Source: G963674835 sp963674835 (GTDB lineage Bacteria; Planctomycetota; Planctomycetia; Pirellulales; Thermoguttaceae). Taken from it: a stretch of DNA of 64,000 bases. The notes under the pieces were generated by a model that searched no databases, was not told the origin of the DNA, and was given only the letters and a program-made list of their open reading frames with translations. The position numbers were made by a program, and so were the translations under genes. The DNA is taken from NCBI GenBank assembly GCA_963674835.2, contig CAXXKC010000003.1, positions 3,472,001 to 3,536,000 of the forward strand. Direction: 5' to 3'. Numbering within the stretch: position 1 is the first letter of the stretch; each line of letters opens with the position of its first letter. Below, piece by piece: positions 53,896 to 61,869 of this stretch.

Positions 53896-55497
53896 TTAAA
53901 GTCCCTCAGTTGTACTCGTGTTCTTCTCGTCCTTCGGAGCACTATGGTCGCGGTCAAGGTACGTGTTCGCCCAGGAAGACGTATGCTTCAGATTGGCATC
54001 GTAAATCACCGCAGGGCCAGCGAACATCTCCTGCGACTGACCGTAGTACTTCAGGCGCTCGTACACCCTTGCCCAGAAGCAGTCTCGGTCGTCTAGCTCG
54101 CAACGCCCGGAGCACGAGCCGCCACACGGTCCGTTGCGCGATCCCTTGGCGCATGCGGCTAGCGGACAGAGGTAACCGCAGTCGGGCAGGCTGCAATCCC
54201 CGCAATCTTGACATCCGTATCCCAGGTACTTCGCTTCACGCTCTACCCAATACGACAATCGGCTGAGGATTCCGGGCTTCTTCTCCCATCGCGAGAAGAC
54301 TCGCCGCATCAAACGGTACAGCCCTTTGCCTCTCTCAAACGCCAAACGGTGTACCGTTCGGGACAGGCGATAGCCAAGCGTTACCTCCTTGGGTTTCGGC
54401 GGCTTGTTTAGGGACTGGAGATAGGCTGCGTTGATACGGGTCACGTCACCGAGACCTGTTTCCGGATTGGTCTCGAACAGAAAGAACTCATCGGGCTGAC
54501 TGTACTGAATCTCCTTGAAGAAGTCCCGCCAATCGTCGGGGCGAAAGCCCTCCGCCAGATCGATGATCTCACCGAAAGTATCGGCTTTGGCAATACCGCC
54601 CAAGTACCCCGCAGCAAATCCCAACCCTTTGAAAACGGCCAGTTGCTTGGCCGCCAGTTCACGGAAGAATGCGCGTCCTTTGTCGGGACCGGCGGCGTAC
54701 TTCTCGACAGTGTCCAGTAGTTTGTCACTCACAACGCACCCTGCGAGCTTCCCACTGTGGAACAGTCGAGCCACAGCCCGGTTGAGCAGGTATACGTTGC
54801 CCACGATCGGCACCGAAATCCCGCGAGACTGGAGCATCAACTGCACTTCCTGGAATTTCCGCATGTCGTAGCCGAGTTGAGGGATCACCCATTGGGCGCC
54901 GACGTGAATCTTGCGGACCAATTTGAAGTACTGCGGCATCAACTCGCGTTCGTGGCGTTTGAAGGGGGAAACGACGCAGCCGAGAAAGAAGTTGGTTTTG
55001 GGCAGGCTGTCGAAGCCGCCGCGGCGCCCGGGAACCTTCAGGCCTTGGTTCATCGACCGCAAGAGCGACAGCAGCCCCACGGAATCCAAATCGAATACGG
55101 GTTCAGCTAACCCACCGAACCCACCGGTGGGGTAGTCGCCCGTGATCGCAAGCAGGTTTTCAAATCCCTCTGCCGCATAGCGCCATGCAGCGGCCTCCAA
55201 GCCGTTGCGGTTGGCGTCTTTGCACGTCAGATGCAGAACGATCTGCCCGCGTCGCTCGGGAAACTTGCCGGCGAGCCAGTCAGGCGGCAGCATGGGAGCG
55301 CCGCCAGGATTGTCGGTAATCGAGATCCAGCCGATTCGCGGATCCGCAAGCAGATCGCGAGCGAGTTCGGACGGAGGGTCAGGGGCCTGGGGCAATGGAA
55401 AGCCCCGCGTCGTGACCAACTCGGCCCCGTAGTAGAACGCAGAGCGATCTCCGGAGAGCATGTCCCGGAGTGTTATTCCGTCTTCAGAAGCGGTCAC
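53896..55497 (-). CDS. metF: Methylene-THF reductase fused to MetV-like cysteine domain
   Basis: 533 residues from a GTG; an ATG 12 codons later is an alternative. The N-terminal half is a MetF-type TIM barrel (SAFYYGAELVTTRGFPLPQ, GQIVLHLTCKDANRNGLEAA, LLAITGDYPTGG, GAQWVIPQLGYDM) that reduces methylene-THF to methyl-THF. The C-terminal part (about residues 390-510) is the MTHFR_C/MetV-like domain with CQDCGDCSLPDCGYLCPLAA and GPCGGSCSGRCELDDRDCFW, many cysteines likely binding iron-sulfur or zinc. In acetogens MetV is usually a separate subunit of MetF; here the two are one chain. Flavin-dependent, cytoplasmic; electron donor not visible. Confidence 0.92.
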   Translation of the reverse strand: MTASEDGITLRDMLSGDRSAFYYGAELVTTRGFPLPQAPDPPSELARDLLADPRIGWISITDNPGGAPMLPPDWLAGKFPERRGQIVLHLTCKDANRNGLEAAAWRYAAEGFENLLAITGDYPTGGFGGLAEPVFDLDSVGLLSLLRSMNQGLKVPGRRGGFDSLPKTNFFLGCVVSPFKRHERELMPQYFKLVRKIHVGAQWVIPQLGYDMRKFQEVQLMLQSRGISVPIVGNVYLLNRAVARLFHSGKLAGCVVSDKLLDTVEKYAAGPDKGRAFFRELAAKQLAVFKGLGFAAGYLGGIAKADTFGEIIDLAEGFRPDDWRDFFKEIQYSQPDEFFLFETNPETGLGDVTRINAAYLQSLNKPPKPKEVTLGYRLSRTVHRLAFERGKGLYRLMRRVFSRWEKKPGILSRLSYWVEREAKYLGYGCQDCGDCSLPDCGYLCPLAACAKGSRNGPCGGSCSGRCELDDRDCFWARVYERLKYYGQSQEMFAGPAVIYDANLKHTSSWANTYLDRDHSAPKDEKNTSTTEGL

Positions 55498-55531
55498 AGC
55501 AACAGCAACCTAATCAAATCGCGACAAATAT

Positions 55532-55546
55532 CATGGGATTCCCATG
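55532..55546. promoter_or_regulatory. Inverted repeat upstream of the MetF-MetV gene
   Basis: CATGGG-ATT-CCCATG, a perfect 6-bp stem with 3-base loop, in the 180-base gap between the corrinoid-protein gene and the reductase gene, about 35-50 bases before the start. Possible processing or operator site. Confidence 0.4.
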
Positions 55547-55675
55547 GCCCAGTTTACGGTTTGCCTCGGATGCACTTCCAGACACTACCGGCAACACACA
55601 CGTGATCACGTCCCACGCAATGCCCTCGCGGGACGCCAGCGGTATCCAAGACATGCTGCAAGGTCCGACAGACTG

Positions 55676-56314
55676 TTAGGCCACTCCTGCCAGTTTGCGA
55701 GCCAAACTGACCGCTGCACTAGCGTTGTCACTGTACCCATCAGCGCCGATCTCATCGGCGTACTGCTGGGTAATCGGGGCTCCGCCAATCATCACCCGGG
55801 TCTTGTCTCGCAACCCCGCATACTGTAGCGCCTCAACAACCTTGCGCATCTGTGTCATCGTGGTGGTAAGCAAGGCTGACATGGCCACAATGGAACCATC
55901 CTTCTCTTGGGCCGCCTGAACGAACTTGTCTGCAGGCACGTCAACGCCCAAGTCGATCACTTCGAAACCACCACCTTCGAGCATCGAGGCCACCAGATTT
56001 TTGCCAATATCATGCAGGTCACCCTGCACAGTGCCGATCACAACACGTCCAGCCGACTTGGCTCCCGCCGCCGAAAGCCTTGGCGTCAGCAGTGTGAGCG
56101 AAGTCTTCATGGCTCGGGCAGCAATGAGCAACTCAGGAACGAAGTACTCGTTGCACTCGAATCGCTTGCCGACTTCATCCATCGCCGGAATCATGTACTT
56201 GCCCAGCAGTTCAGAAGGATCGACGTTGGCCTCCAAGGCCGCCAGGGTCACTTCTTCCGCCTTTTTGGCGTTGCCAGTCAAAATCGCATCATAGAGTTCA
56301 GCAGGGTCAGCCAT
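55676..56314 (-). CDS. Small corrinoid (B12-binding) methyl-carrier protein
   Basis: 212 residues, the usual size for MtaC/MttC/MtbC-type carriers. GGGAGC precedes the ATG. Residues about 1-90 form the four-helix cap domain (YDAILTGNAKKAEEVTLAAL, then YMIPAMDEVGKRFECNEYFV and PELLIAARAMKTSLTLLTPR). The cobalamin domain follows with GTVQGDLHDIGKNLVASMLE, whose D-x-H-x2-G motif supplies the lower-ligand histidine, then VIDLGVDVPADKFVQAAQ, VAMSALLTTTMTQM and VMIGGAPITQQYADEIGADG. It carries a methyl group on cobalt between the methyltransferases of this operon. First gene of the C1 cassette. Confidence 0.95.
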   Translation of the reverse strand: MADPAELYDAILTGNAKKAEEVTLAALEANVDPSELLGKYMIPAMDEVGKRFECNEYFVPELLIAARAMKTSLTLLTPRLSAAGAKSAGRVVIGTVQGDLHDIGKNLVASMLEGGGFEVIDLGVDVPADKFVQAAQEKDGSIVAMSALLTTTMTQMRKVVEALQYAGLRDKTRVMIGGAPITQQYADEIGADGYSDNASAAVSLARKLAGVA

Positions 56315-56935
56315 GAGTTGCTCCCGGTAAAACGCGTGACATACCGCAACCAGAGCTCTCAGTGTACCGATGTACGAGAGCCGATTCCAGCCCCGACGGG
56401 TGGAGAAAGGGGACTCGTACAGGGTCGGCCCCAGTGGTTCCGCAGCCTTCCTCGCCGCGGCAGGGGGGGCACGCTCTTCTAGCGCGTGCCGAACCTGACC
56501 AGCTCTGATAAAGCTAGCACCGACGTCCTGGCGCCGCGCGAAAAAGGTGGCTGAAACCTCTCCAATTCGCGATTAGAGTGCAGCCCCCGCCGGGCATCGG
56601 TATGGCCGCTGTCCTCCTTCCCTATGTTGCCGAAAACGTAGTCACGTGAACTTTGAGTTATGAGCCAGGTCGTGCGCACTCTCTGATGTAGGCACAATCA
56701 GTGGCCCCTCATTGGCAACCAAATCGCCGTGATGGTCGTCTGCGTCGGGCAAGGGTCGGTGGGCCTCTGCCTTAAGGCGACTGACGACCGCCCCATTGTA
56801 CGTACGAAGGCCGCGGAAAGGGGGACCGACGGTCTCCGCAACGCTCGCTGTGCGATGCCCTGCCAGAACGAGTGTTGGCCGAGTCGAGGCTGTCTGGTAT
56901 CGCATCCGCCTTCTTCCACTGCCAGCCCGTTATGC
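56315..56935 (-). promoter_or_regulatory. Structured leader region upstream of the corrinoid operon
   Basis: 620 bases without a supported gene. Hairpins: TGTACGAG (56371-56378) with CTCGTACA (56414-56421), and GGCACGC (56468-56474) with GCGTGCC (56484-56490). On the minus strand the segment GCGAGGAAGGCTGCGGAACC then CACTGGGGCCGACCC lies between them. I looked for a cobalamin riboswitch B12 box and did not find one. May be a cis-acting RNA or repeat. The 56500-56930 part shows nothing I recognise. Confidence 0.4.
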
Positions 56936-57826
56936 TCAAGGCACAGGCCCTGAGGCATTCTGTCGTGTACGCGGAACGAGGCGGAAGGACCGCATGCTGC
57001 GCAGGTCGATTTGTTGCAGGTCGTCCAGAGAACCGTGTTCAGCGACGTATTGTCCAAGTCGTCTAATCTTGTCAGCCGGCGAGAGTTCATCGGCCAGCAC
57101 ATGCTCGGGCGATCGACCCCAAAGAACATGGGTGTTTCGCCGCGTGTAGAGCTCATATGTGCGCGCATCGCCGATGGTCTCCTTGGAGTCGGCCACGACG
57201 ACAATACGATCCAAACCAAGTTTCGACCATTCCTCTCCGAAGGATGCCGCAATTTGTGCGGCGCCCAGAACGCACGGATCTCCCCAATAGGTCCCCTCCA
57301 TGCCCATGGGCAGTGTACTGATGCCAACCAAACGAGGGTACTGGCTCAGTTCAACGGGCGAAGAATCGTCTTTGGGCAACACAACGCCTTCGACATCGAC
57401 CGGCAAAAGCTGCACCGTGCCGCCGGTATCAACCTCAACGACGCAGACCGGCCGACGGTACACCAGATCGACTGTAACGTAGGCCGGATAGTGTTTTCTC
57501 ACTTGGAGGACTCTAGCCACCCAAGGATGGAGGGAGAAGGCCCTGGCAACGCGATCTGCCAGATCCTTGTTCATGATCGAGAGCGGGCCGTCGAGGCTGG
57601 CATCGCTGAACACCTTCTCTCGAATATCACCGTGAATCCACGGGGGAGAGGGGGGAATTTCGACCTTTTGGAGAGTCAGCCAGTATTCTTGTGAAGCGAG
57701 TACATGGTGCTGCACTCCCCGCCAGACAACATACCAACCGCCGAAGAACACTATCGCGATCGCCAACGCCAAGGCAATAGCTGCTGTTGGGGAAGTGGTT
57801 CTCGGTGAAGCCTTCGCGGCACACAT
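56936..57826 (-). CDS. ftsQ: FtsQ-like division protein (POTRA-type)
   Basis: 296 residues from MCAAKASPRTTSPTAAIALA, with CGGAG upstream. One N-terminal membrane span (AIALALAIAIVFFGGWYVVW) and a periplasmic part with the POTRA-like order: IHGDIREKVFSDASLDGPLS, LADRVARAFSLHPWVARVLQ, VRKHYPAYVTVDLVYRRPVC and LLPVDVEGVVLP, as in FtsQ/DivIB. It follows murB, which follows murC, the usual dcw arrangement. Divergent from model FtsQ; the assignment rests on topology, these segments and context. Role: septum assembly or peptidoglycan coordination; planctomycete division differs from E. coli, so function is inferred. Confidence 0.75.
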   Translation of the reverse strand: MCAAKASPRTTSPTAAIALALAIAIVFFGGWYVVWRGVQHHVLASQEYWLTLQKVEIPPSPPWIHGDIREKVFSDASLDGPLSIMNKDLADRVARAFSLHPWVARVLQVRKHYPAYVTVDLVYRRPVCVVEVDTGGTVQLLPVDVEGVVLPKDDSSPVELSQYPRLVGISTLPMGMEGTYWGDPCVLGAAQIAASFGEEWSKLGLDRIVVVADSKETIGDARTYELYTRRNTHVLWGRSPEHVLADELSPADKIRRLGQYVAEHGSLDDLQQIDLRSMRSFRLVPRTRQNASGPVP

Positions 57827-57860
57827 GGGCGATCTCCGAGGCAAAGCCGGTGGGGTGTGG

Positions 57861-58739
57861 TCACCAGATTTCCAGTTCCAACTCGAGCTCAACGCCCAAA
57901 CGATCGTGCACTTGAGCACGGATCATGTCGGTTAACCGAAGGACATCATTACTAGTGCACTCCGGTTCGGCGATGATGAAGTTGGCGTGTCGGTCGCTCA
58001 CGACGGCGCCGCCGATGCGCGTACCTTTCAGCCCGGCCTGTTCGATCAACTCGCCGGCGCTCACGCCGCGAGGATTCTTGAAAACGCAGCCAGCGCACTG
58101 GTGCCCCATGGGCTGGTTCGCTTTGCGGACGATCCACTGTTTTCGCAAACGCTTGTCCAGTTCGCGGGGATCGTCCTCCTCCAGTTCCAGCTTGGCGTTG
58201 AGGATGGCCAGTTCGTCGAGACTACTGTGGCGATAGGAGAAGACGAGGTCTTCGCGATGTCGGGTGAAGATATCACCGTTGTGGCTAATGACGGTAGCCT
58301 CGACGGTCCATTGGCCAATATCGCCCCCATGGGTGCCCGCATTGCCGTGCAGTGCTCCCCCCAGTGTACCTGGAATGGCCACGAGGACTTCCAGACCTGC
58401 GAGTCCTTCGCGAACGGCAGTGGTCACGACACGTCCGAGGCGGGCGCCCGCGCCAGCGGTGAGAGTCTGGTGGTCAACCTGGATCTCACAGAAGGAGGGC
58501 TCTGAAAGGCGAAACACCATGCCCGGCACCCCCTCGTCGCGTACCAGGATGTTGGACCCTCGGCCCAGGAGACGGATGGGGACGTCTTCCTGACGGCACC
58601 GTTTGATAAGGGCCACCAATTCGTCTTTGGTGCGTGGTTCGGCGAAGTACTCGGCTGGGCCACCCAACTGAAACCAGGTGTGCATCGCCAGCGGTTCAGC
58701 CTGTCGCGCAATCTTCTCGAAGCCAGTTAAGAATGCCAT
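57861..58739 (-). CDS. murB: UDP-N-acetylenolpyruvoylglucosamine reductase
   Basis: 292 residues from MAFLTGFEKIARQAEPLAMH; an ATG nine codons upstream is possible. It overlaps murC by 44 bases. FAD-binding segments: TWFQLGGPAEYFAEPRT, RLLGRGSNILVRDEGVPGMV, GLEVLVAIPGTLGGALHGNA. SYRHSSLDE carries the substrate-side tyrosine and arginine. The proton-donor motif reads GCVFKNPRG with Cys in place of the Ser of E. coli MurB; both occur in the family. C-terminal ISDRHANF-like segment VVSDRHANFIIAEPECTSND is typical. NADPH-dependent second step of UDP-MurNAc synthesis in the cytoplasm. Confidence 0.96.
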   Translation of the reverse strand: MAFLTGFEKIARQAEPLAMHTWFQLGGPAEYFAEPRTKDELVALIKRCRQEDVPIRLLGRGSNILVRDEGVPGMVFRLSEPSFCEIQVDHQTLTAGAGARLGRVVTTAVREGLAGLEVLVAIPGTLGGALHGNAGTHGGDIGQWTVEATVISHNGDIFTRHREDLVFSYRHSSLDELAILNAKLELEEDDPRELDKRLRKQWIVRKANQPMGHQCAGCVFKNPRGVSAGELIEQAGLKGTRIGGAVVSDRHANFIIAEPECTSNDVLRLTDMIRAQVHDRLGVELELELEIW

Positions 58740-60186
58740 CGCAAATCTTCCGAATGTCGCCTGCACCCATAGTGATCAGAACGTCACCCGGCCGTAGCCG
58801 GGACTTAAGAAACTGCAGGATGTGGTGGTTGGTGTGGACGTCGGCCACACATCGCCCACGGGTTCGTACGCGGTGGGCGAGATCTGCGGCGGTAATTTCC
58901 CCAGAGATTGGGGGAGGTTCGCGGGAACGGAAGATTTCGGCCACCACGACATTGTCGGCATTTTCCAGACTTGTCGCCAGTTCGTCCAGTAACCAAGTGG
59001 TGCGTGAAATCTGGTGGGGTTGGAAGACACACCATACCTGCCGCCCAGGATAGGTTTGGCGCACCGTTTCCAGGGTGGCCGTCAGCTCGGTTGGATGGTG
59101 GCCGTAATCGTCTAGGAGGGTAATTCCATGGTGCGTTCCGAGGCATTCCAGGCGGCGGTGCAATCCTGAGAAGCTTGCCAGTCCAGCAGCGATTTCTTCG
59201 GGACCGAGGCCGTTTTCCCACGCCAGCGCGGATGCAGCCGTGGCATTGAGCATCTGATGCCGGCCGGGAACTTGCAGGGCCGTCTCAAGGAGCGGCCGGC
59301 CTCGTCGCCACAGCTGGAATGAATAGCAGCCGCGCTGGCGGTAGCCCATTCGGACAGACCAGTCCGCTTGAGGATCAGTGCCGAAAGTCTGCACTCGGCA
59401 TGGGGGGCGGGCCGCGACTGGGCAGTCGCTTCGAAGGAGGAGGAAGCCATGACTGGGGATCTGGGCGGCGAATTGAGCAAAGGCTCGGGCCAGATGAGTC
59501 GGGGTGGGATAGCAGTCAAAATGGTCCGGCTCGACGTTGAGGATCGCGGCATGTTGCGGGTGGAGGTGGAGAAAATTGGCTCGGTATTCGCATGCTTCGG
59601 CGACGATCAGGGGACCGAAGCCAGCGCGGCCACCCGTTGGACTACCCAATCGGGCGGCGCCGCAGACCACGGTGGGGTCCCGACCAGCGAGGATAAGCAG
59701 GTGGGCGAGCATGGCCGTGGTGGTGGATTTGCCGTGGGTCCCCGCAACGGCAATACCCTTCCTTTCCGCCATGAGACGCCCAAGCATTTGGAAGTAGCTG
59801 CAGGTGGGGATTCCCAATTCGGTGGCGCGGAGCCGCTCGGGATTATCGGGGGTGATAGCATCGCTGTAAATGACGAGTTGGGCGTCCGGGGGGACGTTTT
59901 CTGGGGCGTGGAAAGGCTGGACGGCAAGTCCAATGGCTACCAGCGATTCTGAGGCGCCGCGCGCCGTGTCTGAGCCAGTGAGGGTGGAGCCGCCAGCCAG
60001 AAGGACCTCCGCAAGCGCGCGCATTCCAGAACCGGCAGCGCCGATCAGGTGGACGCGCTGCAAGGAGCAGGTGGGGAGCGGAGGAGACGAGTTGGTTCCG
60101 GCAACCTCTGGAATCCGTTGCAGTTGGAGCGTCACGGGCGGCACAATCCGTTTGGGAGAAACCCTTGCTCTGTTGTAGGCGATCAT
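58696..60186 (-). CDS. murC: UDP-N-acetylmuramate-L-alanine ligase
   Basis: 496 residues. After a 40-residue N-terminal stretch, the Mur ligase pattern begins with VHLIGAAGSGMRALAEVLLA and GSDTARG (UDP-binding). The ATP loop is IAVAGTHGKSTTTAMLAHLL; then LNVEPDHFDCYPT, GRHQMLNATAASALA, HRRLECLGTHHGITLLDDYG and FQPHQISRTTWLLDEL, all diagnostic for MurC. It adds L-alanine to UDP-MurNAc. Overlaps murB, so the two are coupled. The start may be later than the first ATG because the first 40 residues are unlike other MurC proteins. Confidence 0.96.
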   Translation of the reverse strand: MIAYNRARVSPKRIVPPVTLQLQRIPEVAGTNSSPPLPTCSLQRVHLIGAAGSGMRALAEVLLAGGSTLTGSDTARGASESLVAIGLAVQPFHAPENVPPDAQLVIYSDAITPDNPERLRATELGIPTCSYFQMLGRLMAERKGIAVAGTHGKSTTTAMLAHLLILAGRDPTVVCGAARLGSPTGGRAGFGPLIVAEACEYRANFLHLHPQHAAILNVEPDHFDCYPTPTHLARAFAQFAAQIPSHGFLLLRSDCPVAARPPCRVQTFGTDPQADWSVRMGYRQRGCYSFQLWRRGRPLLETALQVPGRHQMLNATAASALAWENGLGPEEIAAGLASFSGLHRRLECLGTHHGITLLDDYGHHPTELTATLETVRQTYPGRQVWCVFQPHQISRTTWLLDELATSLENADNVVVAEIFRSREPPPISGEITAADLAHRVRTRGRCVADVHTNHHILQFLKSRLRPGDVLITMGAGDIRKICDGILNWLREDCATG

Positions 60187-60399
60187 ACGGGCGAAGAGGG
60201 AATTGTGTCAACCGAAGGCGGTTCTGGCGGCGGGCGGCGGCTTCGGCCAAACAGTCAGCAGGATCAGGTAGCCCCTGGTTGGTCGATGGTAGGAAAAGTG
60301 GGATGAATCGCCGAGGTTGATTTCTCGGTATAGAATCAGTTTTCGGGGCACATTTTGCCGGGCTGAGGTGTCTAGTGACCGGTTGGGAGGAGGTTTTGC

Positions 60400-61425
60400 A
60401 TGGACAATCATACGGTGGTCCTGATACCGGGGGACGGGATTGGCCCTGAGGTGACGGTGGCGGTGCAGAAAGTGCTAGAGGCGGCGGAGGCGCCGGTTAC
60501 CTGGGTGGAGCACCAGGCTGGCCAAGTGGCGTTGGAGGATGGAGGGGAGTTGCTGCCTGGGCAAGCGATTGAGGCCATACGGCGGTGGGGCGTAGCGTTG
60601 AAAGGCCCGTGTACGACTCCGGTTGGCGGGGGGTTCACGTCGGTCAACGTGCAGCTTCGCAGGGAACTGAAGCTGTATGCCGCGGTGCGGCCGGTTCGCA
60701 ACTTGCGAGGGGTGCCCACTCAGTTTGAGGGCGTGGATCTGGTGATCGTGCGAGAGAACACCGAGGGGCTGTATAGCGGTGTTGAGAACCAGGTGACCGA
60801 CGGGGTGGTGATGAGCATGAAGGTGGCCACGGAACTGGCCTGCACGCGGATTGCCCGGTGGGCGTTTCGCTACTGTGAGCGGAGGAATCGCCGGAAGGTG
60901 ACCGTATTTCACAAGGCGAACATCATGAAGATGACAGATGGTCTGTTCCTGCGTTGTGCCCGACGTGTGCACGAGTCGGAGTATCCGGAACTCGAATACC
61001 AGGAGTTGATCATCGACGCGGGGTGCATGAGGTTGGTGCAGGATCCGACGCAGTTCGACGTTTTGTTATTGGAAAACCTGTATGGCGACGTGGTGAGCGA
61101 TCTGTGTGCGGGGTTGGTGGGAGGATTGGGAGTTGTGCCGGGAGCTAATCTGGGCGAGGATTTGGCGGTTTTCGAGGCGGTTCACGGGTCGGCACCGGAT
61201 ATTGCCGGACGCGGATTGGCCAACCCGTTGGCGTTGCTGATGTCGGCGGTGATGATGCTTCATCATCTGGCTGAGACTCGGGGGGACGTTCGTTGCCAGA
61301 AAGCGGCGGAGCGGGTTAAGTCGGCGTACAACCGGGCGCTGGCGGATGGGGTGAAGACGCGGGATCTTGGTGGAACGTTGGATACCAAGGCGTTTACGGC
61401 AGGAGTGATTGATCGGATTGAGTAG
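60400..61425 (+). CDS. NAD-type isocitrate/isopropylmalate dehydrogenase family protein
   Basis: 341 residues with GGAGGAGG upstream of the ATG. VVLIPGDGIGPEVTVAVQKV opens the beta-decarboxylating dehydrogenase fold. Substrate and metal motifs: TSVNVQLRRELKLYAAVRPV, VIVRENTEGLYSGVEN, FHKANIMKMTDGLF, LIIDAGCMRLVQDPTQFDVL, LENLYGDVVSDLCAGLVGGL and FEAVHGSAPDIAGRGLANPL. The S/N pattern in TSVNVQLRR favours isocitrate (NAD+) over isopropylmalate. IIDAGCM replaces the more common IIDNxCM. Role: oxidation of isocitrate to 2-oxoglutarate. Stand-alone; the G-rich coding strand contrasts with most plus-strand genes earlier in the window. Confidence 0.92.
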   Translation: MDNHTVVLIPGDGIGPEVTVAVQKVLEAAEAPVTWVEHQAGQVALEDGGELLPGQAIEAIRRWGVALKGPCTTPVGGGFTSVNVQLRRELKLYAAVRPVRNLRGVPTQFEGVDLVIVRENTEGLYSGVENQVTDGVVMSMKVATELACTRIARWAFRYCERRNRRKVTVFHKANIMKMTDGLFLRCARRVHESEYPELEYQELIIDAGCMRLVQDPTQFDVLLLENLYGDVVSDLCAGLVGGLGVVPGANLGEDLAVFEAVHGSAPDIAGRGLANPLALLMSAVMMLHHLAETRGDVRCQKAAERVKSAYNRALADGVKTRDLGGTLDTKAFTAGVIDRIE

Positions 61426-61468
61426 GGAGTCGTGGGTAGAGTGGGCGGATGAGTTTCCGGGGTGGGTG

Positions 61469-61843
61469 GTGAATTTCATAGCGATGGGCTTGGGCGGGAT
61501 TTGGAGTTGGGTCGAGGGGGCGTGTGGTAAGTTGTTTGGAGGTAATGGGTTGGGGTGTGGCGTGTGGATGGAAGGGGATGTTGTCTGGGGTGGGGTGAAG
61601 TGGAAACAGGGGTGGCTGGCATTATTCGAAGTGGTTTTGGGGCAAGGGGTTGAGGGCGATGGGCGGAGGTTGCGGTTTCGCAAAAAGTGTGGAAATGGGG
61701 TTACGGAGACGAGGCTGGGTCGCTTGGGGTGGAGAAGTGGTTGGTTGGGTGGTGGTTCGGTGGACGTGGGATTGTCGGGGATTGGCGTAAGTGCTGAATA
61801 CCCTGTGTGCACGTGCATAGGCGGGTCGGTGCAATTGCAGTGA
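61469..61843 (+). CDS. Possible 124-residue W/G-rich protein (right paralogue)
   Basis: Partner of the 48630-49004 frame: same length of 125 codons including stop, GTG start in place of ATG, ungapped alignment over the full length. The first 20 codons differ strongly in DNA but keep a similar pattern (VNFIAM, then G-I-W/Q-x-W and G-KLFGG). It begins 44 bases after the dehydrogenase stop on the same strand, as the left copy begins 81 bases after the UroD-fold gene on its strand. Whether this is a protein, a transcribed 3' RNA element or a repeat cannot be settled here. Confidence 0.35.
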   Translation: MNFIAMGLGGIWSWVEGACGKLFGGNGLGCGVWMEGDVVWGGVKWKQGWLALFEVVLGQGVEGDGRRLRFRKKCGNGVTETRLGRLGWRSGWLGGGSVDVGLSGIGVSAEYPVCTCIGGSVQLQ

Positions 61844-61869
61844 GGGTACGCCGATACCTTGAGTGCACA
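61529..61869 (+). repeat. 341-bp inverted repeat, right copy
   Basis: Reverse complement of 48604-48944 with about 7 mismatches. The plus strand is G+T-rich with many G runs. The outer end forms GTGTGCAC (61805-61812) against GTGCACAC (61863-61870), enclosing GGTA-CGCCGA-TACC; the core homology stops at this hairpin. Confidence 0.9.

Noticed and set aside
49086..56314. Complete Wood-Ljungdahl pathway
   Set aside because: Only Fhs, MetF/MetV, MeTr and a corrinoid protein are present; CODH/ACS subunits, the corrinoid iron-sulfur protein and FolD are not in the window.
56315..56935. Cobalamin riboswitch upstream of the corrinoid operon
   Set aside because: CACTG-like and GGAAGG-like segments are present, but the B12 box and the correct order of elements are not. 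Left as an unassigned leader.
50000..58000. Replication origin at the composition switch
   Set aside because: No dnaA or dnaN gene, no cluster of TTATCCACA-type boxes and no AT-rich unwinding region were seen.
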